64,000 nucleotides of DNA from Thiohalobacter thiocyanaticus (GTDB lineage Bacteria; Pseudomonadota; Gammaproteobacteria; Thiohalobacterales; Thiohalobacteraceae): assembly GCF_002356355.1 (NCBI RefSeq), contig NZ_AP018052.1:1922001-1986000 (forward strand). The letters are read 5' to 3'. A model generated the notes under the pieces. The model saw only the letters and a list, made by a program, of their open reading frames with translations. It searched no databases and was not told the DNA's origin. The first letter of the stretch is position 1, and every line of letters begins with the position of its first letter. Made by a program: the position numbers and the translations under genes. This document shows positions 39,673 to 48,900 of this stretch, piece by piece.

Positions 39673-42026
39673 CCTGCCTCCGCCTGGGTTGTGGGTATTG
39701 GTGTCCGGATACGGTCAGGGTTGTGGCCCAAGTCTGCCGGGTCGAAGGCATCGACCGCAATGACCTCGTGCCGCGCGGCGACGGCCGCGCGCACCCTGTC
39801 CGCGTCCGCTGCAGTGATCACACCCGCAGCGAGCGCGGCCTCCAGCCGCTGCTCCGGATCGCCGCTGTCCACCCGGCCCGCCTGCATCGCCGCGCGGATG
39901 CGCCGCAGCACCGGCTCGGCCTGCACACTCAGGGTCAGGGCAGTTTCCAACCGGTTCAGGGTCGCGTCAGGAGACTCGGGCAGAAACAGCCCGGCGGTCA
40001 GCCGATCGCGTGCTTCGCCGGGACGCAGCAGCAACTCCACCACCTGATCACACAGGGCATCGGAAGGCGGAGCGTAACTGCGGCCCAGCGGGAACAGCCA
40101 CAGCCTCAGCAATCGGCCCAACCAGCGGTTGGGAAGGTTGTCGCACAATGCCAGCAACGCCTCCTGGGCGCGATGGGCGCATTCGCGCCAGGCCCATTCC
40201 ACCAGCGGCCGGTCGGCCTCCGGACAGCCCTGGTCGTGGAACTGCTTGAGCGCAGCACTGCCGAGATAAAGGTTGCTCAGCACGTCGCCCAGCCGGGCCG
40301 AGAGGCGTTCGCGGCGCTTGAGGCTGCCGCCGAGGGTGAACATGGCCAGATCGGCACTGAGGGCGAAGGCCGTGCTCAGGCGGGTGAGTTGGCGATAGGC
40401 GACCACGGGCTCACCCCGCGGGCGGAAACCCAGCCGCTGCAATCGGGCGCCGGTCAGACCGTACCAGAGACAGCGCACGGCATTGCCCAGGCCCCAGCGC
40501 AGATGCGCGGTCAGGGCGCGGTCGAAGGCGAGCAGACCGGCCTCGGCGTCCGGATCCTGCACCGCCTCAAGTTCGCGCAGCACATAGGGATGGCTGCGCA
40601 ACGCGCCCTGACCGAAGATGATCATGCTGCGGGTGAGGATGTTGGCGCCCTCGACCGTGATGCTGATGGGCACGGCCTGATACACCCGGCCGAGGAGATT
40701 GCGCGGTCCGAGGCAGATGCCGCTGCCGCCATGGATGTCCATGGCATGGTTGACCGTCTCGCGCATGCGTTCGGTCAGGTGATACTTGACGATGGCGGAG
40801 ACCACCGCGGGCTGCTCGCCATTGTCCAGTGTGCTGCAGGTGAAGTCGCGCGCCGCCTCCATCAGATAGGTATTGCCGCCGATGCGCGCCAGCGCCTCGG
40901 CCACGCCCTCGAAGCGGCCGATGGGCTGACGGAACTGCCTGCGCACCGCGGCATAGGCGCCGGTGGCGCGCGAACAGAGCTTGCCCGCACCGGTGGCCAG
41001 CGCCGGCAGCGAGATGGAACGGCCGTCGGCCAGGCATTCCATCAGCATGCGCCAGCCCTGGCCCAGGCCGTCGCGGCCGCCGATGACCTGGTCGATCGGA
41101 ATGAAGACATCATGGCCACGGTTGGGACCGTTCTGGAACGCCGAATTGAGCGGATAGTGGCGCCGGCCGATCTCCACCCCGGGCGCGTCGGTGGGAATCA
41201 GGGCCAGGGTGATGCCGAGATCCGGCTCACTGCCCAGATGGCCATCGGGATCGTAGAGATGAAAGGCCAGGCCCAGCAGGGTCGCCACCGGCCCCAGGGT
41301 GATGTAGCGCTTGTCCCAGTTCAGCCGGATGCCGAGCACCCGTTCGCCATCGAGCTCACCGAAGCACACCACCCCGGTATCCGGAAGGGAGGCGGCATCC
41401 GAACCGGCCTCGGGACCGGTCAGGGCGAAGCAGGGCACCTCCTCGCCGCGGGCCAGGCGCGGCAGGTAATGGTCCTTCTGTTCAGCAGTACCGTAGTGCA
41501 GCAGCAGCTTGGCCGGGCCCAGCGAGTTGGGCACCATCACTGTGACCGCCGCGGTCAGGCTGCGGCTGGCGATCTTCATCACCACCCGGGAATGGGCCTG
41601 GGCGCTGAATTCCAGGCCGCCGTACTGGCGGGGGATGATCATGCCGAAGAAGCCCTGCTGCTTGATGAAGTCCCAGACCTCGGGGGCGAGATCCGCGTCC
41701 TCGTGGGTGATGCGCCAGTCGTCCAGCTGCCGGCACAGATCCTCGACCGGGCCGTCGAGAAATGCCTGCTCGTGTTCGCTGAGTTCAGAGACGGGATAGC
41801 GGTGCAGGGCGTTCCAGTCGGGGCGGCCACTGAACAGTTCACCGTCCCAGCCCACGGTGCCGGCCTCCAGCGCCTCGCGCTCGGTCTGCGACAGGGGCGG
41901 CAGCACCCGTTTGAAGGTTCGGAACAAGGGCCGCATCAACAGGCGGCGGCGCCAGTCGGGTAGTCCTGTGAGCAGCGCCAGCCCAATCAGTGCCGCTGCC
42001 AGGATCCACAGCATTGTGCCCTGCAT
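39669..42026 (-). CDS. fadE: Acyl-CoA dehydrogenase FadE
   Basis: 785 aa, the long FadE form with an N-terminal membrane helix (MLWILAAALIGLALLTGL). The dehydrogenase core has GFFGMIIPRQYGG, CFALTGPEAGSDAASLPDTG, and MDIHGGSGICLGPRN; a long FadE-specific C-terminal domain follows. It catalyses the first step of beta-oxidation and passes electrons to ETF. GGGAGG lies 6 bp upstream of the ATG. It leads the compact fad operon. Confidence 0.95.
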   Translation of the reverse strand: MQGTMLWILAAALIGLALLTGLPDWRRRLLMRPLFRTFKRVLPPLSQTEREALEAGTVGWDGELFSGRPDWNALHRYPVSELSEHEQAFLDGPVEDLCRQLDDWRITHEDADLAPEVWDFIKQQGFFGMIIPRQYGGLEFSAQAHSRVVMKIASRSLTAAVTVMVPNSLGPAKLLLHYGTAEQKDHYLPRLARGEEVPCFALTGPEAGSDAASLPDTGVVCFGELDGERVLGIRLNWDKRYITLGPVATLLGLAFHLYDPDGHLGSEPDLGITLALIPTDAPGVEIGRRHYPLNSAFQNGPNRGHDVFIPIDQVIGGRDGLGQGWRMLMECLADGRSISLPALATGAGKLCSRATGAYAAVRRQFRQPIGRFEGVAEALARIGGNTYLMEAARDFTCSTLDNGEQPAVVSAIVKYHLTERMRETVNHAMDIHGGSGICLGPRNLLGRVYQAVPISITVEGANILTRSMIIFGQGALRSHPYVLRELEAVQDPDAEAGLLAFDRALTAHLRWGLGNAVRCLWYGLTGARLQRLGFRPRGEPVVAYRQLTRLSTAFALSADLAMFTLGGSLKRRERLSARLGDVLSNLYLGSAALKQFHDQGCPEADRPLVEWAWRECAHRAQEALLALCDNLPNRWLGRLLRLWLFPLGRSYAPPSDALCDQVVELLLRPGEARDRLTAGLFLPESPDATLNRLETALTLSVQAEPVLRRIRAAMQAGRVDSGDPEQRLEAALAAGVITAADADRVRAAVAARHEVIAVDAFDPADLGHNPDRIRTPIPTTQAEAG

Positions 42027-42064
42027 TGAAAACCTCCCGTCACCAGAGCATAGAAGTCTGGCAG

Positions 42065-42985
42065 TCAGCCGCGATCGACCTCCACGGAAACCGCTTCGCC
42101 CTCGTTCACGGAGTTCGGCGGCGGCGGGATGCCCTGCGGATACTGTCTGGCCACGTTCAGATCAAGCAGACGGACCATGCGATCGCGCCGGTCCCGGCAG
42201 ATGTACTCCTCCTCCCAGGGCAGGTCGCGATACAGGGCCCGGTCCTTGAGACCCGGACAGGGATACTTGATGATCTCGAAATAGGGCGAGTAGTCGAAAT
42301 CCCGCGGCGTATACAGGCGCGCATTGCGCTTGTACAGCCGCAACTCACCGTCCTCGCGCCGCTGCATCACGGGCAGCACGGGAAAATGCACGTCATTGAA
42401 GGCCGCCGCCAGCATGGAGGAGCAGACCGTACGGGTGGGGATGCCGGCGTTGTGCTCGAACAGCGACGAGCGCCACTGTCGCGGCAGCACGCCGTAGGGG
42501 AACAGGAAGCGCGCCAGGTCCAGCAGCTGGCGGATGTCGTACTCGCAGCCCAGGTGGCTGACCGCAAAGCGGATCACCCTCTGGGCATCACTCCGGGACA
42601 ACCCCGTGGGCCGGCAGATGCGCAGATGATCGCGGCGATACTTGTGCAGCGGATGGACAACGGTGCCTTCGCCCAGCAGGGCCTCGATCACCAGCGGGTC
42701 GTTGGGATCGCCGTCGTAGAGATAGGAGACGTGCTCGCGCACACTGGGATCGTCGATATCGGCCAGCCGGCCGATGTAGAGCGCGGAATGGGTCCAGGGA
42801 CTCTGGGTGAGGTTCTTGATGACATGGCTGACCCGGGCGCGGCCCTCCACCAGCAGCACATCGGCAGGACGGATCTCGTAGCTGAGGCGTTCGTAGTCAC
42901 ACAGCGGGGTCTGCTCGGCGGACGACTCTTGCGTCAGCCAGCGGGTGATACGGGCGGCGATCCAGGCCTTCAGTCCTCGCGCCAT
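42065..42985 (-). CDS. YiiX/YebB-like permuted papain-fold cysteine hydrolase
   Basis: 306 aa. The permuted NlpC/P60 fold shows its catalytic His first (RPADVLLVEGRARVSHVIKNLTQ, then SPWTHSALYIG) and its Cys later (PTRTVCSSMLAAAF). There is no signal peptide. Homologues of this type are proposed to act on lipids or amides, but the substrate is not known. It lies 38 bp before fadE on the same strand, behind a good promoter, and may belong to the fatty-acid operon. Confidence 0.8.
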   Translation of the reverse strand: MARGLKAWIAARITRWLTQESSAEQTPLCDYERLSYEIRPADVLLVEGRARVSHVIKNLTQSPWTHSALYIGRLADIDDPSVREHVSYLYDGDPNDPLVIEALLGEGTVVHPLHKYRRDHLRICRPTGLSRSDAQRVIRFAVSHLGCEYDIRQLLDLARFLFPYGVLPRQWRSSLFEHNAGIPTRTVCSSMLAAAFNDVHFPVLPVMQRREDGELRLYKRNARLYTPRDFDYSPYFEIIKYPCPGLKDRALYRDLPWEEEYICRDRRDRMVRLLDLNVARQYPQGIPPPPNSVNEGEAVSVEVDRG

Positions 42986-43108
42986 TGCGCTGCTCCCGGC
43001 CGTGCCTTGTGCCTGTAGGATTTGACCCCTTGAACAACCGAAGGTTGCCTTACCTTAAATATAGCGGCCTGGCTGGAGTAGAACTGAATACCCTGAAATC
43101 CGATACAT

Positions 43109-43137
43109 ATTATGTTGTTATGCCGGCCGCAAGTCAA
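43109..43137 (-). promoter_or_regulatory. Predicted promoter for the YiiX-like/fad operon
   Basis: On the minus strand TTGACT (43132-43137), a 17-bp spacer and CATAAT (43109-43114). The start site would be near 43102, giving a leader of about 117 nt. I see no clear FadR or PsrA operator, but could not search for one. Confidence 0.6.
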
Positions 43138-43220
43138 TCAAGCAACAATGACACTTACATTATTCCTCTTCACTGCCGCGCAGGCGGGAATGACGGAAAG
43201 AATGAGTGCGTTGAGAGCCG

Positions 43221-44345
43221 TTACAGCAAGTCGAGAAAGCGCTTGATTACACTCAACGGCATGTAGGCATGCGGCGACACCCGGATGCCGCCGGCGCGCT
43301 GAGCGCACTGCACCCCTGCCGTGCGCAGGCGCTGGAACAGATCGTCCACCGGCTCCTGCAACGGCCGGAAGGTGACAATGCCGGCCAGGCGGTCCGGCTG
43401 GGTGCGGGTGATCAGGGCATAGCGATCGGGCTGCGCCTGCAGCGCCGAGACGATTTGCTGCGAGCGCTGCAGCACCGCCGCGCCGACCCGATCCATGCCG
43501 ATTTCCTCCAGCAGCGACAGGCTGGCCTCCAGCGCATAGATACCCAGCATGTTCGGACTGCCGCATTCGAACCGGCGGGCATCGGAGGCCACCTGCCAGT
43601 CGGGATTGTCGAAGTTGCCGGGCTCGGCCAGCATGTGCCAGCCGTACTCCAGCGGCTGCAATGTCTGCAGCAGTTCGCGACGGCAGTAGAACAGCGCCAG
43701 CCCCTCCGGCGCCAGCATCCACTTGTGCCCGTCGGCGACCACGAAATCCGCCCGCGCCGCGCGCACATCGAAGGGCAGGGCGCCGATCTGCTGAATGGCA
43801 TCGACGCAGAACAGCACCTCGGCCTCCTCGCAGTGGCGGCCGATCCGCCGCAGGTCCAGCCGCAGCCCGGTGCCGTACTGCACCGCGCTGATGGCCACCA
43901 GGCGGGTGCGGTCGTCGACCTGATCGATCACCGCCTGTTCCGGGTCTTCGCCCGAGACATCGGCATAGCGGACCACGACGCCGCGCGGCCGGAGCGACTC
44001 CCAGACCACCCGGTTGGAGGGGAACTCCTGGTTGCTGATGACCACATTGTCGCCGGCCTGCCAGTCCAGCCCGGCAGCGATGAAGGACAGGCCCTCGGAG
44101 GTATTTTTCAGCAACGCGATCTCATCGCTCCCACGTGCCCCGATCAGCCGCTGCAGCCGTTCGCGCAGCCGCTGCTCGGTCTGCTGCCAATGCAGGTAGT
44201 GGCGCGAACCCTCATGCAGGTTCTCATCCGCAAAGGCCTGCACGGCCGCCGCCGTTCGCCGCGGCCAGGGCGAGACCGCGGCATGATTGAGATAGATCAG
44301 ATCGGGCGCGAGTTCAAACTCGGCCTCCAGTTCGGTAATTTGCAT
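43221..44345 (-). CDS. Class V aminotransferase / cysteine desulfurase-like protein
   Basis: 374 aa from the ATG at 44345, preceded by AGGA. PLP features: IYLNHAAVSPWP at the N-terminus, the Schiff-base lysine in FVVADGHKWMLAPEGLALFY, and NQEFPSNRVVWESL. It belongs to the group that includes selenocysteine lyases and cysteine desulfurases, but no catalytic cysteine loop of the SufS/CsdA type is obvious. It is divergent from the Sec-peroxiredoxin and the selenocysteine genes, so a role in selenium or sulfur delivery is possible but unproven. Confidence 0.8.
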   Translation of the reverse strand: MQITELEAEFELAPDLIYLNHAAVSPWPRRTAAAVQAFADENLHEGSRHYLHWQQTEQRLRERLQRLIGARGSDEIALLKNTSEGLSFIAAGLDWQAGDNVVISNQEFPSNRVVWESLRPRGVVVRYADVSGEDPEQAVIDQVDDRTRLVAISAVQYGTGLRLDLRRIGRHCEEAEVLFCVDAIQQIGALPFDVRAARADFVVADGHKWMLAPEGLALFYCRRELLQTLQPLEYGWHMLAEPGNFDNPDWQVASDARRFECGSPNMLGIYALEASLSLLEEIGMDRVGAAVLQRSQQIVSALQAQPDRYALITRTQPDRLAGIVTFRPLQEPVDDLFQRLRTAGVQCAQRAGGIRVSPHAYMPLSVIKRFLDLL

Positions 44346-44450
44346 GCAATTCTTCCTGATCAGGGCCGATTCGGCTCCAGCTTGCCATGGCGCCGGCCGG
44401 ACTGGCAATTGGCTGTCACCAAAGGGTTGGCCGATCCCAGCCGGTGTCGC

Positions 44451-44479
44451 TTGACACAAGCGGGGGCATGAACAATGAT
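44451..44479 (+). promoter_or_regulatory. Promoter of the Sec-peroxiredoxin gene
   Basis: TTGACA (44451-44456), a 17-bp spacer and AATGAT (44474-44479). The start site near 44486 gives a leader of about 30 nt to the ATG at 44516. Confidence 0.7.
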
Positions 44480-44515
44480 CACAGTGTCCCTGGCGCCAAG
44501 CGAGAGGAAATGCCA

Positions 44516-45235
44516 ATGGCTGAAGAGGAATCTGTAAGCTGCGCCCGGGTGACGAGCTCGGTTGCCGGCGAATCGCCGCCGGAATCGTCAGCGTCGCCCG
44601 AATCCACCATCAGAGAAGAGGTACCCAGGATGAGTGTACGTGTCGGACAGAAAGCCCCCGATTTCACCGCACCCGCCTATCACAAGGGCAGCTTCACCAA
44701 TGTGACGCTGTCGGAGTTTGCCGGCAAGTGGGTGATGCTCTGTTTCTACCCCGGTGATTTCACCTTCGTCTGAGCTACTGAAGTGTCGGCGGTCGCCGCG
44801 AATTATCAGAAGCTCCAGGATCTGGGGGTTGAAGTCATCTCGGTCAGCGTGGACAGCCACTTCGTCCACAAGATCTGGAATGATGAGGAACTGAGCAAGA
44901 TGGCCGATGGCGGTGTGCCATTCCACATGGTCGCCGATCAAGCCGGCAATGTCGGCCGGGCCTATGGATGCTGGGACGAGAGCCAGGGAGTCGAACTCCG
45001 CGGTCGTTTCATCATCGATCCCGACGGGGTCATCCAGGCCATGGAGGTGCTCACCCCGCCGGTCGGGCGCAAGCTCGCCGAAACGATACGCCAGATCCAG
45101 GCCTATCAGCACGTGCGCGCCACCCAGGGCAAGGAGGCCTGCCCCGCAGGCTGGGAACCGGGCAAACCCACTCTCAAGCCCGGGCCGGATCTGGTCGGCA
45201 AGGTGTGGGAGGTCTGGAACCCCTCCATGGAATAA
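44516..45235 (+). CDS. Selenocysteine-containing peroxiredoxin (AhpC/Prx1 type), UGA read as Sec86
   Basis: 239 aa if the in-frame UGA at 44771-44773 is read as selenocysteine. The UGA falls exactly at the peroxidatic cysteine: [15 protein letters not shown], where AhpC proteins have FYPxDFTFVCPTE. The frame continues without error through [19 protein letters not shown], the dimer-interface region and the resolving Cys209 ([11 protein letters not shown]). A hairpin with a GGUC loop starts just after the UGA. AGAGGA lies upstream of the ATG at 44516; an ATG at 44630 would give a shorter protein lacking the N-terminal tail with Cys9. It reduces peroxides in the cytoplasm. selA, selB, tRNA-Sec and selD follow downstream. 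Confidence 0.93.
44778..44809 (+). promoter_or_regulatory. Bacterial SECIS-like hairpin
   Basis: CUGA (44778-44781) pairs with UCAG (44806-44809), and CGGC (44787-44790) with GCCG (44795-44798), leaving a GGUC apical loop and a probable bulged U at 44786. E. coli fdhF also has a GGUC loop with a bulged U. The loop begins 17 nt after the UGA here and 18 nt in fdhF. It would bind SelB. Confidence 0.75.
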
Positions 45236-45361
45236 GTCCGGCGCTGCTGCAGGCAACCGGCACCTCGAGACCCCGTCCCCAGTGGCGGTGTTTTTCTTTG
45301 GGTGACTGCAGCATGAGTTGTGCTATTCTGCGGGTGAGGTTTCTGTCCAGTTGGATGAAAC

Positions 45362-46762
45362 ATGCATCAACTCTCCAAACTGCCGTCCGTCAGCCGCATC
45401 CTCTCTGACACGCAAATCGCTGCGCTCGTGGATAGCCACGGGCAGACCGTCGTTACCCGGATCGTGCGTGACACCCTGTCCGCTGCCCGCGCCGCCGCCC
45501 GCACCGGCGAGCCTGTTCCCGATGTAACGAGCCTGGTCTCCAGGGTCGCCGACACCGCCCAGACGTTGGCCATGCCGCGCCTGCGTCCGGTCTACAACCT
45601 CACCGGCACGGTACTGCATACCAATCTCGGTCGAGCCCTGCTGCCGGAAGAGGCCGTCACCGCCCTGGTCACGGCCGCCCGCAGCCCCTGTGCGCTGGAG
45701 TACGACATCGAGGACGGCGGCCGCGGCGACCGCGATGACGTGGTCGCTGAATTGTTGTGCGAACTTACCGGCGCCGAGGCCGCGACCGTGGTCAACAACA
45801 ATGCCGCCGCCGTGTTCCTGCTGCTCAATGCCCTGGTGCGGAAGAAGAAGAAAAAGGTCATCGTCTCGCGCGGAGAACTGATCGAGATCGGTGGCGCCTT
45901 CCGGATACCCGACATCATGCAGCGCGCCGGCGCAGACCTGGTCGAGGTCGGCACGACCAACCGCACCCATCTGACGGACTTCCGCGCCGCGATCACCAGA
46001 CGCACGGCCATGCTGATGAAGATTCACACCAGCAACTACGCGATCCAGGGCTTCACCCATGCCGTTCCCGAACGTGAGTTGGCCGAACTGGCGCATGCGC
46101 ATGAACTGCCCTTTATCGTCGACCTCGGCTCCGGCACCCTGACCGGGCTCGAGCGCTGGGGACTGCCGCACGAGCCCACGCCGGGCGAAAGCATTGCCGC
46201 CGGCGCCGATCTGGTGACCTTTTCCGGGGATAAGCTGCTCGGCGGTCCGCAGGCCGGATTGCTGGTCGGCCGCCGGGATCTGATCAAGCGGATCAAACGC
46301 AACCCGCTCAAGCGGGCACTACGTGTCGGCAAACTCACCCTGGCCGCGCTCGAGGCCGTGCTGCGGCTGTACCGTGATCCCGACCGCCTGGCGGAACGCC
46401 TGACCGCGCTGCAGCAGCTGACCCGCCCCGAAGCCGAGATCCGTGCCGCGACACAGCGCCTGCTGCCGGATGTGCAACGCGCCCTGAATGCACTGCCGGT
46501 AACGGTGGAAATCGTGCCGCTGCAGTCCCAGATCGGCTCCGGCTCGCTGCCCGTGGACCGATTGCCCTCGGCCGGTCTCGCCGTCAGGCCGCAGGGAAGG
46601 AAAAGCGGCGTGCTGCATCGCATCGAGACCGGTCTGCGCGAATTGCCGCGCCCGGTGATCGGCCGCATCGAAGATGGGGCGCTGCTGCTGGATCTGCGCT
46701 GCCTGCAGCGTCAGGAAGAAGACGGATTCCGGGCCAATCTCGCCCGTTTGTCATGCTCATAG
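45362..46762 (+). CDS. selA: L-seryl-tRNA(Sec) selenium transferase
   Basis: 466 aa, standard length. The N-terminal SelA domain is LPSVSRILSDTQIAALVDSHG; the PLP lysine is Lys291 in FSGDKLLGGPQAGLLVGR, close to Lys295 of E. coli SelA. Other signatures are YNLTGTVLHTNLGRALLP and HTSNYAIQGFTH. It converts Ser-tRNA(Sec) to Sec-tRNA(Sec) with selenophosphate. The gap from the peroxiredoxin is 126 bp; the selB ATG overlaps its 3' end. Confidence 0.97.
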   Translation: MHQLSKLPSVSRILSDTQIAALVDSHGQTVVTRIVRDTLSAARAAARTGEPVPDVTSLVSRVADTAQTLAMPRLRPVYNLTGTVLHTNLGRALLPEEAVTALVTAARSPCALEYDIEDGGRGDRDDVVAELLCELTGAEAATVVNNNAAAVFLLLNALVRKKKKKVIVSRGELIEIGGAFRIPDIMQRAGADLVEVGTTNRTHLTDFRAAITRRTAMLMKIHTSNYAIQGFTHAVPERELAELAHAHELPFIVDLGSGTLTGLERWGLPHEPTPGESIAAGADLVTFSGDKLLGGPQAGLLVGRRDLIKRIKRNPLKRALRVGKLTLAALEAVLRLYRDPDRLAERLTALQQLTRPEAEIRAATQRLLPDVQRALNALPVTVEIVPLQSQIGSGSLPVDRLPSAGLAVRPQGRKSGVLHRIETGLRELPRPVIGRIEDGALLLDLRCLQRQEEDGFRANLARLSCS

Positions 46763-48681
46763 GCACCGCCGGCCATATCGATCACGGCAAGACCACGCTG
46801 CTCAAGGCACTCACCGGCGTGGATGCCGACCGACTGCTGCAGGAAAAGGCCCGCGGCATCACCCTGGATCTCGGCTACGCCTACACACCGCTGACCGATG
46901 GCTCGGTACTCGGTTTCGTTGACGTACCCGGGCACGAAAAGCTGATCCGCAACATGCTTGCCGGCACGACCGCGATCGACTTCGCCCTGCTGGTGATCGC
47001 CGCCGACGACGGACCGATGCCGCAGACCCGCGAACACCTGGAACTGCTGGAACTGCTGGATATCGGGCAGGGAGCCGTCGCCCTGACCAAGACGGATACC
47101 GTCACAGCAGAGCGCCTTGAGCAGGTACGACAGGAAGTGGCCGATCTGCTGACCGGCACGGTGCTGGCGGCGAGTCCGGTTTTTCCCGTATCCGGGCGGA
47201 CGGGGGAGGGCGTGGCGGCGCTGCGCAGCCACCTCGAGGCCACAACCGCTGCAATCAGCCGACCGCCGGCCGCAGGGCGTTTCCGTCTCGCCATCGACCG
47301 CTGTTTCGCGCTCTCCGGCGTCGGCACGATCGTGACCGGTACCGCCCATGCCGGCGCCGTTGCCGTGGGCGACAGGCTCAGCCTGGCGCCGGCGGGAGTC
47401 ACGGCCCGGGTACGCGGCCTGCACGTGCAGGATCGGCCGGCCGAACGCGGGCAGGCGGGGGACCGCTGCGCGCTGGCGCTCAAGGGCAACTTCGACCGCC
47501 GCGACATCCGCCGCGGGATGTGGCTGGTCGATCCCGCGCTCGCCGTTTCACTGTCCCGCTTTCAGGCCGAACTGCGCGTGCCTGCCGGCCAGGCGGCGCT
47601 CAGACACATGCAAACCGTGCATGTGCATCTGGGCACCGACGATATCATCGGTCGGGTGGCATTGCTCGACGGCAAACGCGCCGAGCCGGGGCACACCGCG
47701 CTGGCAGAGATTCTGCTGGAGCGGGAAACCCTGTGTCTGCGCGGCGACCGCATCATCCTGCGCGATGCGGGCGCCCGGCGCACCGTCGCGGGGGGCAGGG
47801 TGCTCGACATTCATCCCCCTGCACGCCACAAGCGCAGCCCCGAACGGCTGCGCCTGCTGGACAGCCTGCGCAATGACGACCCGGCCGCCGGTCTGGAACT
47901 GATGGCAGACCAGTCCGCTACCGGCGTCGATCTGCACCGGTTCACTCTGAACTGGAATCTCGATGAGGCGCAGGCCAGAACGCTGTGGCAGCGGGCGGGC
48001 CTGCGCGTGGTCGAGGCGGGCGAATCCGCGATCGGCCTTTCGCAGGCAGCCTGGGACGGGCTCCGGCAGCGGCTGCTGGAGACCCTGGCCCGGGAACACG
48101 AACGCTCACCGGACATGATCGGTGTCGAGGCCGGACGGCTGCGCCGCATGACGGCCGTCAATCTGCAGCGCCCTGTTTTCGACGTCCTGGTGGACGAACT
48201 GCTGACCTGCGGAGCGATTGCGCAGACGCGGGCCTGGCTGCACCTCCCTGAGCATCACGTCAGCGTGAGCGACGACGACCGTGCACTGTTCAGCGAATTG
48301 AAGCCGCTGCTGCAAGCCGCCCCTTACAATCCCCCGCGCGTGCGCGACATCCACAAGGCGACGGGTATCCCCGAACCCGCCGTGCGGCAGCTGTTCAAGC
48401 GCCTCGCCCGTGCCGGTGAACTCTATCCCGTCGGCCACGATCACTATTTCACCGCCGGCGCCGTGGCGGAACTGGCCGCCATCGTCGCGCGACTCAACAC
48501 AGAGCAGGGCGCCGCTCGCGCCGCCCCCTTCCGCGACATTCTCTTCCCCGAGGGCGGGGGAGGCCGTAAGGTGGCCATCCGGATTCTCGAGTTCTTCGAC
48601 CGCATCGGTTACACTCGGCGCGAGCGCGATGACCATGTGCTGCGCGACAGCACGGCTGCGCTGCAATGGAGCGTGCGGTGA
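46753..48681 (+). CDS. selB: Selenocysteine-specific elongation factor SelB
   Basis: 642 aa. The GTPase domain has G1 GTAGHIDHGKTTLLKAL, G3 DVPGHEKLIRNML and G4 LTKTDTV, followed by EF-Tu-like domains II-III and four C-terminal winged-helix domains (about 380-642; for example YNPPRVRDIHKATGIPEPAVRQLFKRL) that bind the SECIS hairpin. It delivers Sec-tRNA to UGA codons. It overlaps selA by ten bases and ends 16 bp before tRNA-Sec. Confidence 0.97.
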   Translation: MLIGTAGHIDHGKTTLLKALTGVDADRLLQEKARGITLDLGYAYTPLTDGSVLGFVDVPGHEKLIRNMLAGTTAIDFALLVIAADDGPMPQTREHLELLELLDIGQGAVALTKTDTVTAERLEQVRQEVADLLTGTVLAASPVFPVSGRTGEGVAALRSHLEATTAAISRPPAAGRFRLAIDRCFALSGVGTIVTGTAHAGAVAVGDRLSLAPAGVTARVRGLHVQDRPAERGQAGDRCALALKGNFDRRDIRRGMWLVDPALAVSLSRFQAELRVPAGQAALRHMQTVHVHLGTDDIIGRVALLDGKRAEPGHTALAEILLERETLCLRGDRIILRDAGARRTVAGGRVLDIHPPARHKRSPERLRLLDSLRNDDPAAGLELMADQSATGVDLHRFTLNWNLDEAQARTLWQRAGLRVVEAGESAIGLSQAAWDGLRQRLLETLAREHERSPDMIGVEAGRLRRMTAVNLQRPVFDVLVDELLTCGAIAQTRAWLHLPEHHVSVSDDDRALFSELKPLLQAAPYNPPRVRDIHKATGIPEPAVRQLFKRLARAGELYPVGHDHYFTAGAVAELAAIVARLNTEQGAARAAPFRDILFPEGGGGRKVAIRILEFFDRIGYTRRERDDHVLRDSTAALQWSVR

Positions 48682-48697
48682 CACGCATCAGATCCCT

Positions 48698-48793
48698 GGA
48701 AGAGATCGTTCCCCGGTGGGGCGCCCGGTCTTCAAAACCGGGAGGGGCTGTCAAGCGGTCCCTGGTAGGTTCGACTCCTGCTCTCTTCCGCCA
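48698..48793 (+). tRNA. selC: tRNA-Sec (anticodon UCA)
   Basis: 96 nt including encoded CCA. The 8-bp acceptor stem GGAAGAGA / TCTCTTCC is the length unique to selenocysteine tRNAs, with G73. The anticodon arm CCGGT-CTTCAAA-ACCGG gives TCA at 48732-48734. The D arm has CCCC/GGGG pairing, the variable arm is long (GGGGCTGTCAAGCGGTCCC region), and the T arm is GTAGG-TTCGACT-CCTGC. It lies directly between selB and selD. Confidence 0.97.
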
Positions 48794-48831
48794 ATTCCCC
48801 GCCTGCCGATACATCTATCAGGACTCCGCCA

Positions 48832-48900
48832 GTGCCCACGTGCGGCGGCTGTTGCTGATGCGGTTTCGGACTGAATGACACCCTGGTCAAGGAGCTGATC
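48832..48900 (+). other. Cys-rich mini-ORF with in-frame UGA leading into selD
   Basis: A GTG at 48832, eight bases after an AGGA, begins VPTCGGCC, then UGA (48856-48858), then [14 protein letters not shown] running without a further stop into the selD ATG at 48901 in the same frame. This may be a Sec-containing N-terminal extension of SelD or a regulatory leader peptide that senses UGA decoding. A CCU-GGUCA-AGG mini-hairpin follows, but 26 nt after the UGA, further than in the peroxiredoxin. It could also be coincidence: selD has its own strong ribosome site. Confidence 0.3.

Noticed and set aside
44387-44773. Truncated peroxiredoxin pseudogene ending at a stop codon
   Set aside because: The stop is a UGA exactly at the peroxidatic position, the frame continues perfectly, a SECIS-like hairpin follows, and the whole Sec machinery is encoded next to it.
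45236-45361. Terminator between the Sec-peroxiredoxin and selA
   Set aside because: A GGTG followed by TTTTTCTTT suggests one, but the matching CACC is distant and the stem is too weak to call.
48666-48878. 70-aa reading frame across tRNA-Sec
   Set aside because: It is read through the tRNA gene in a different frame from selD, with no family resemblance or ribosome site.
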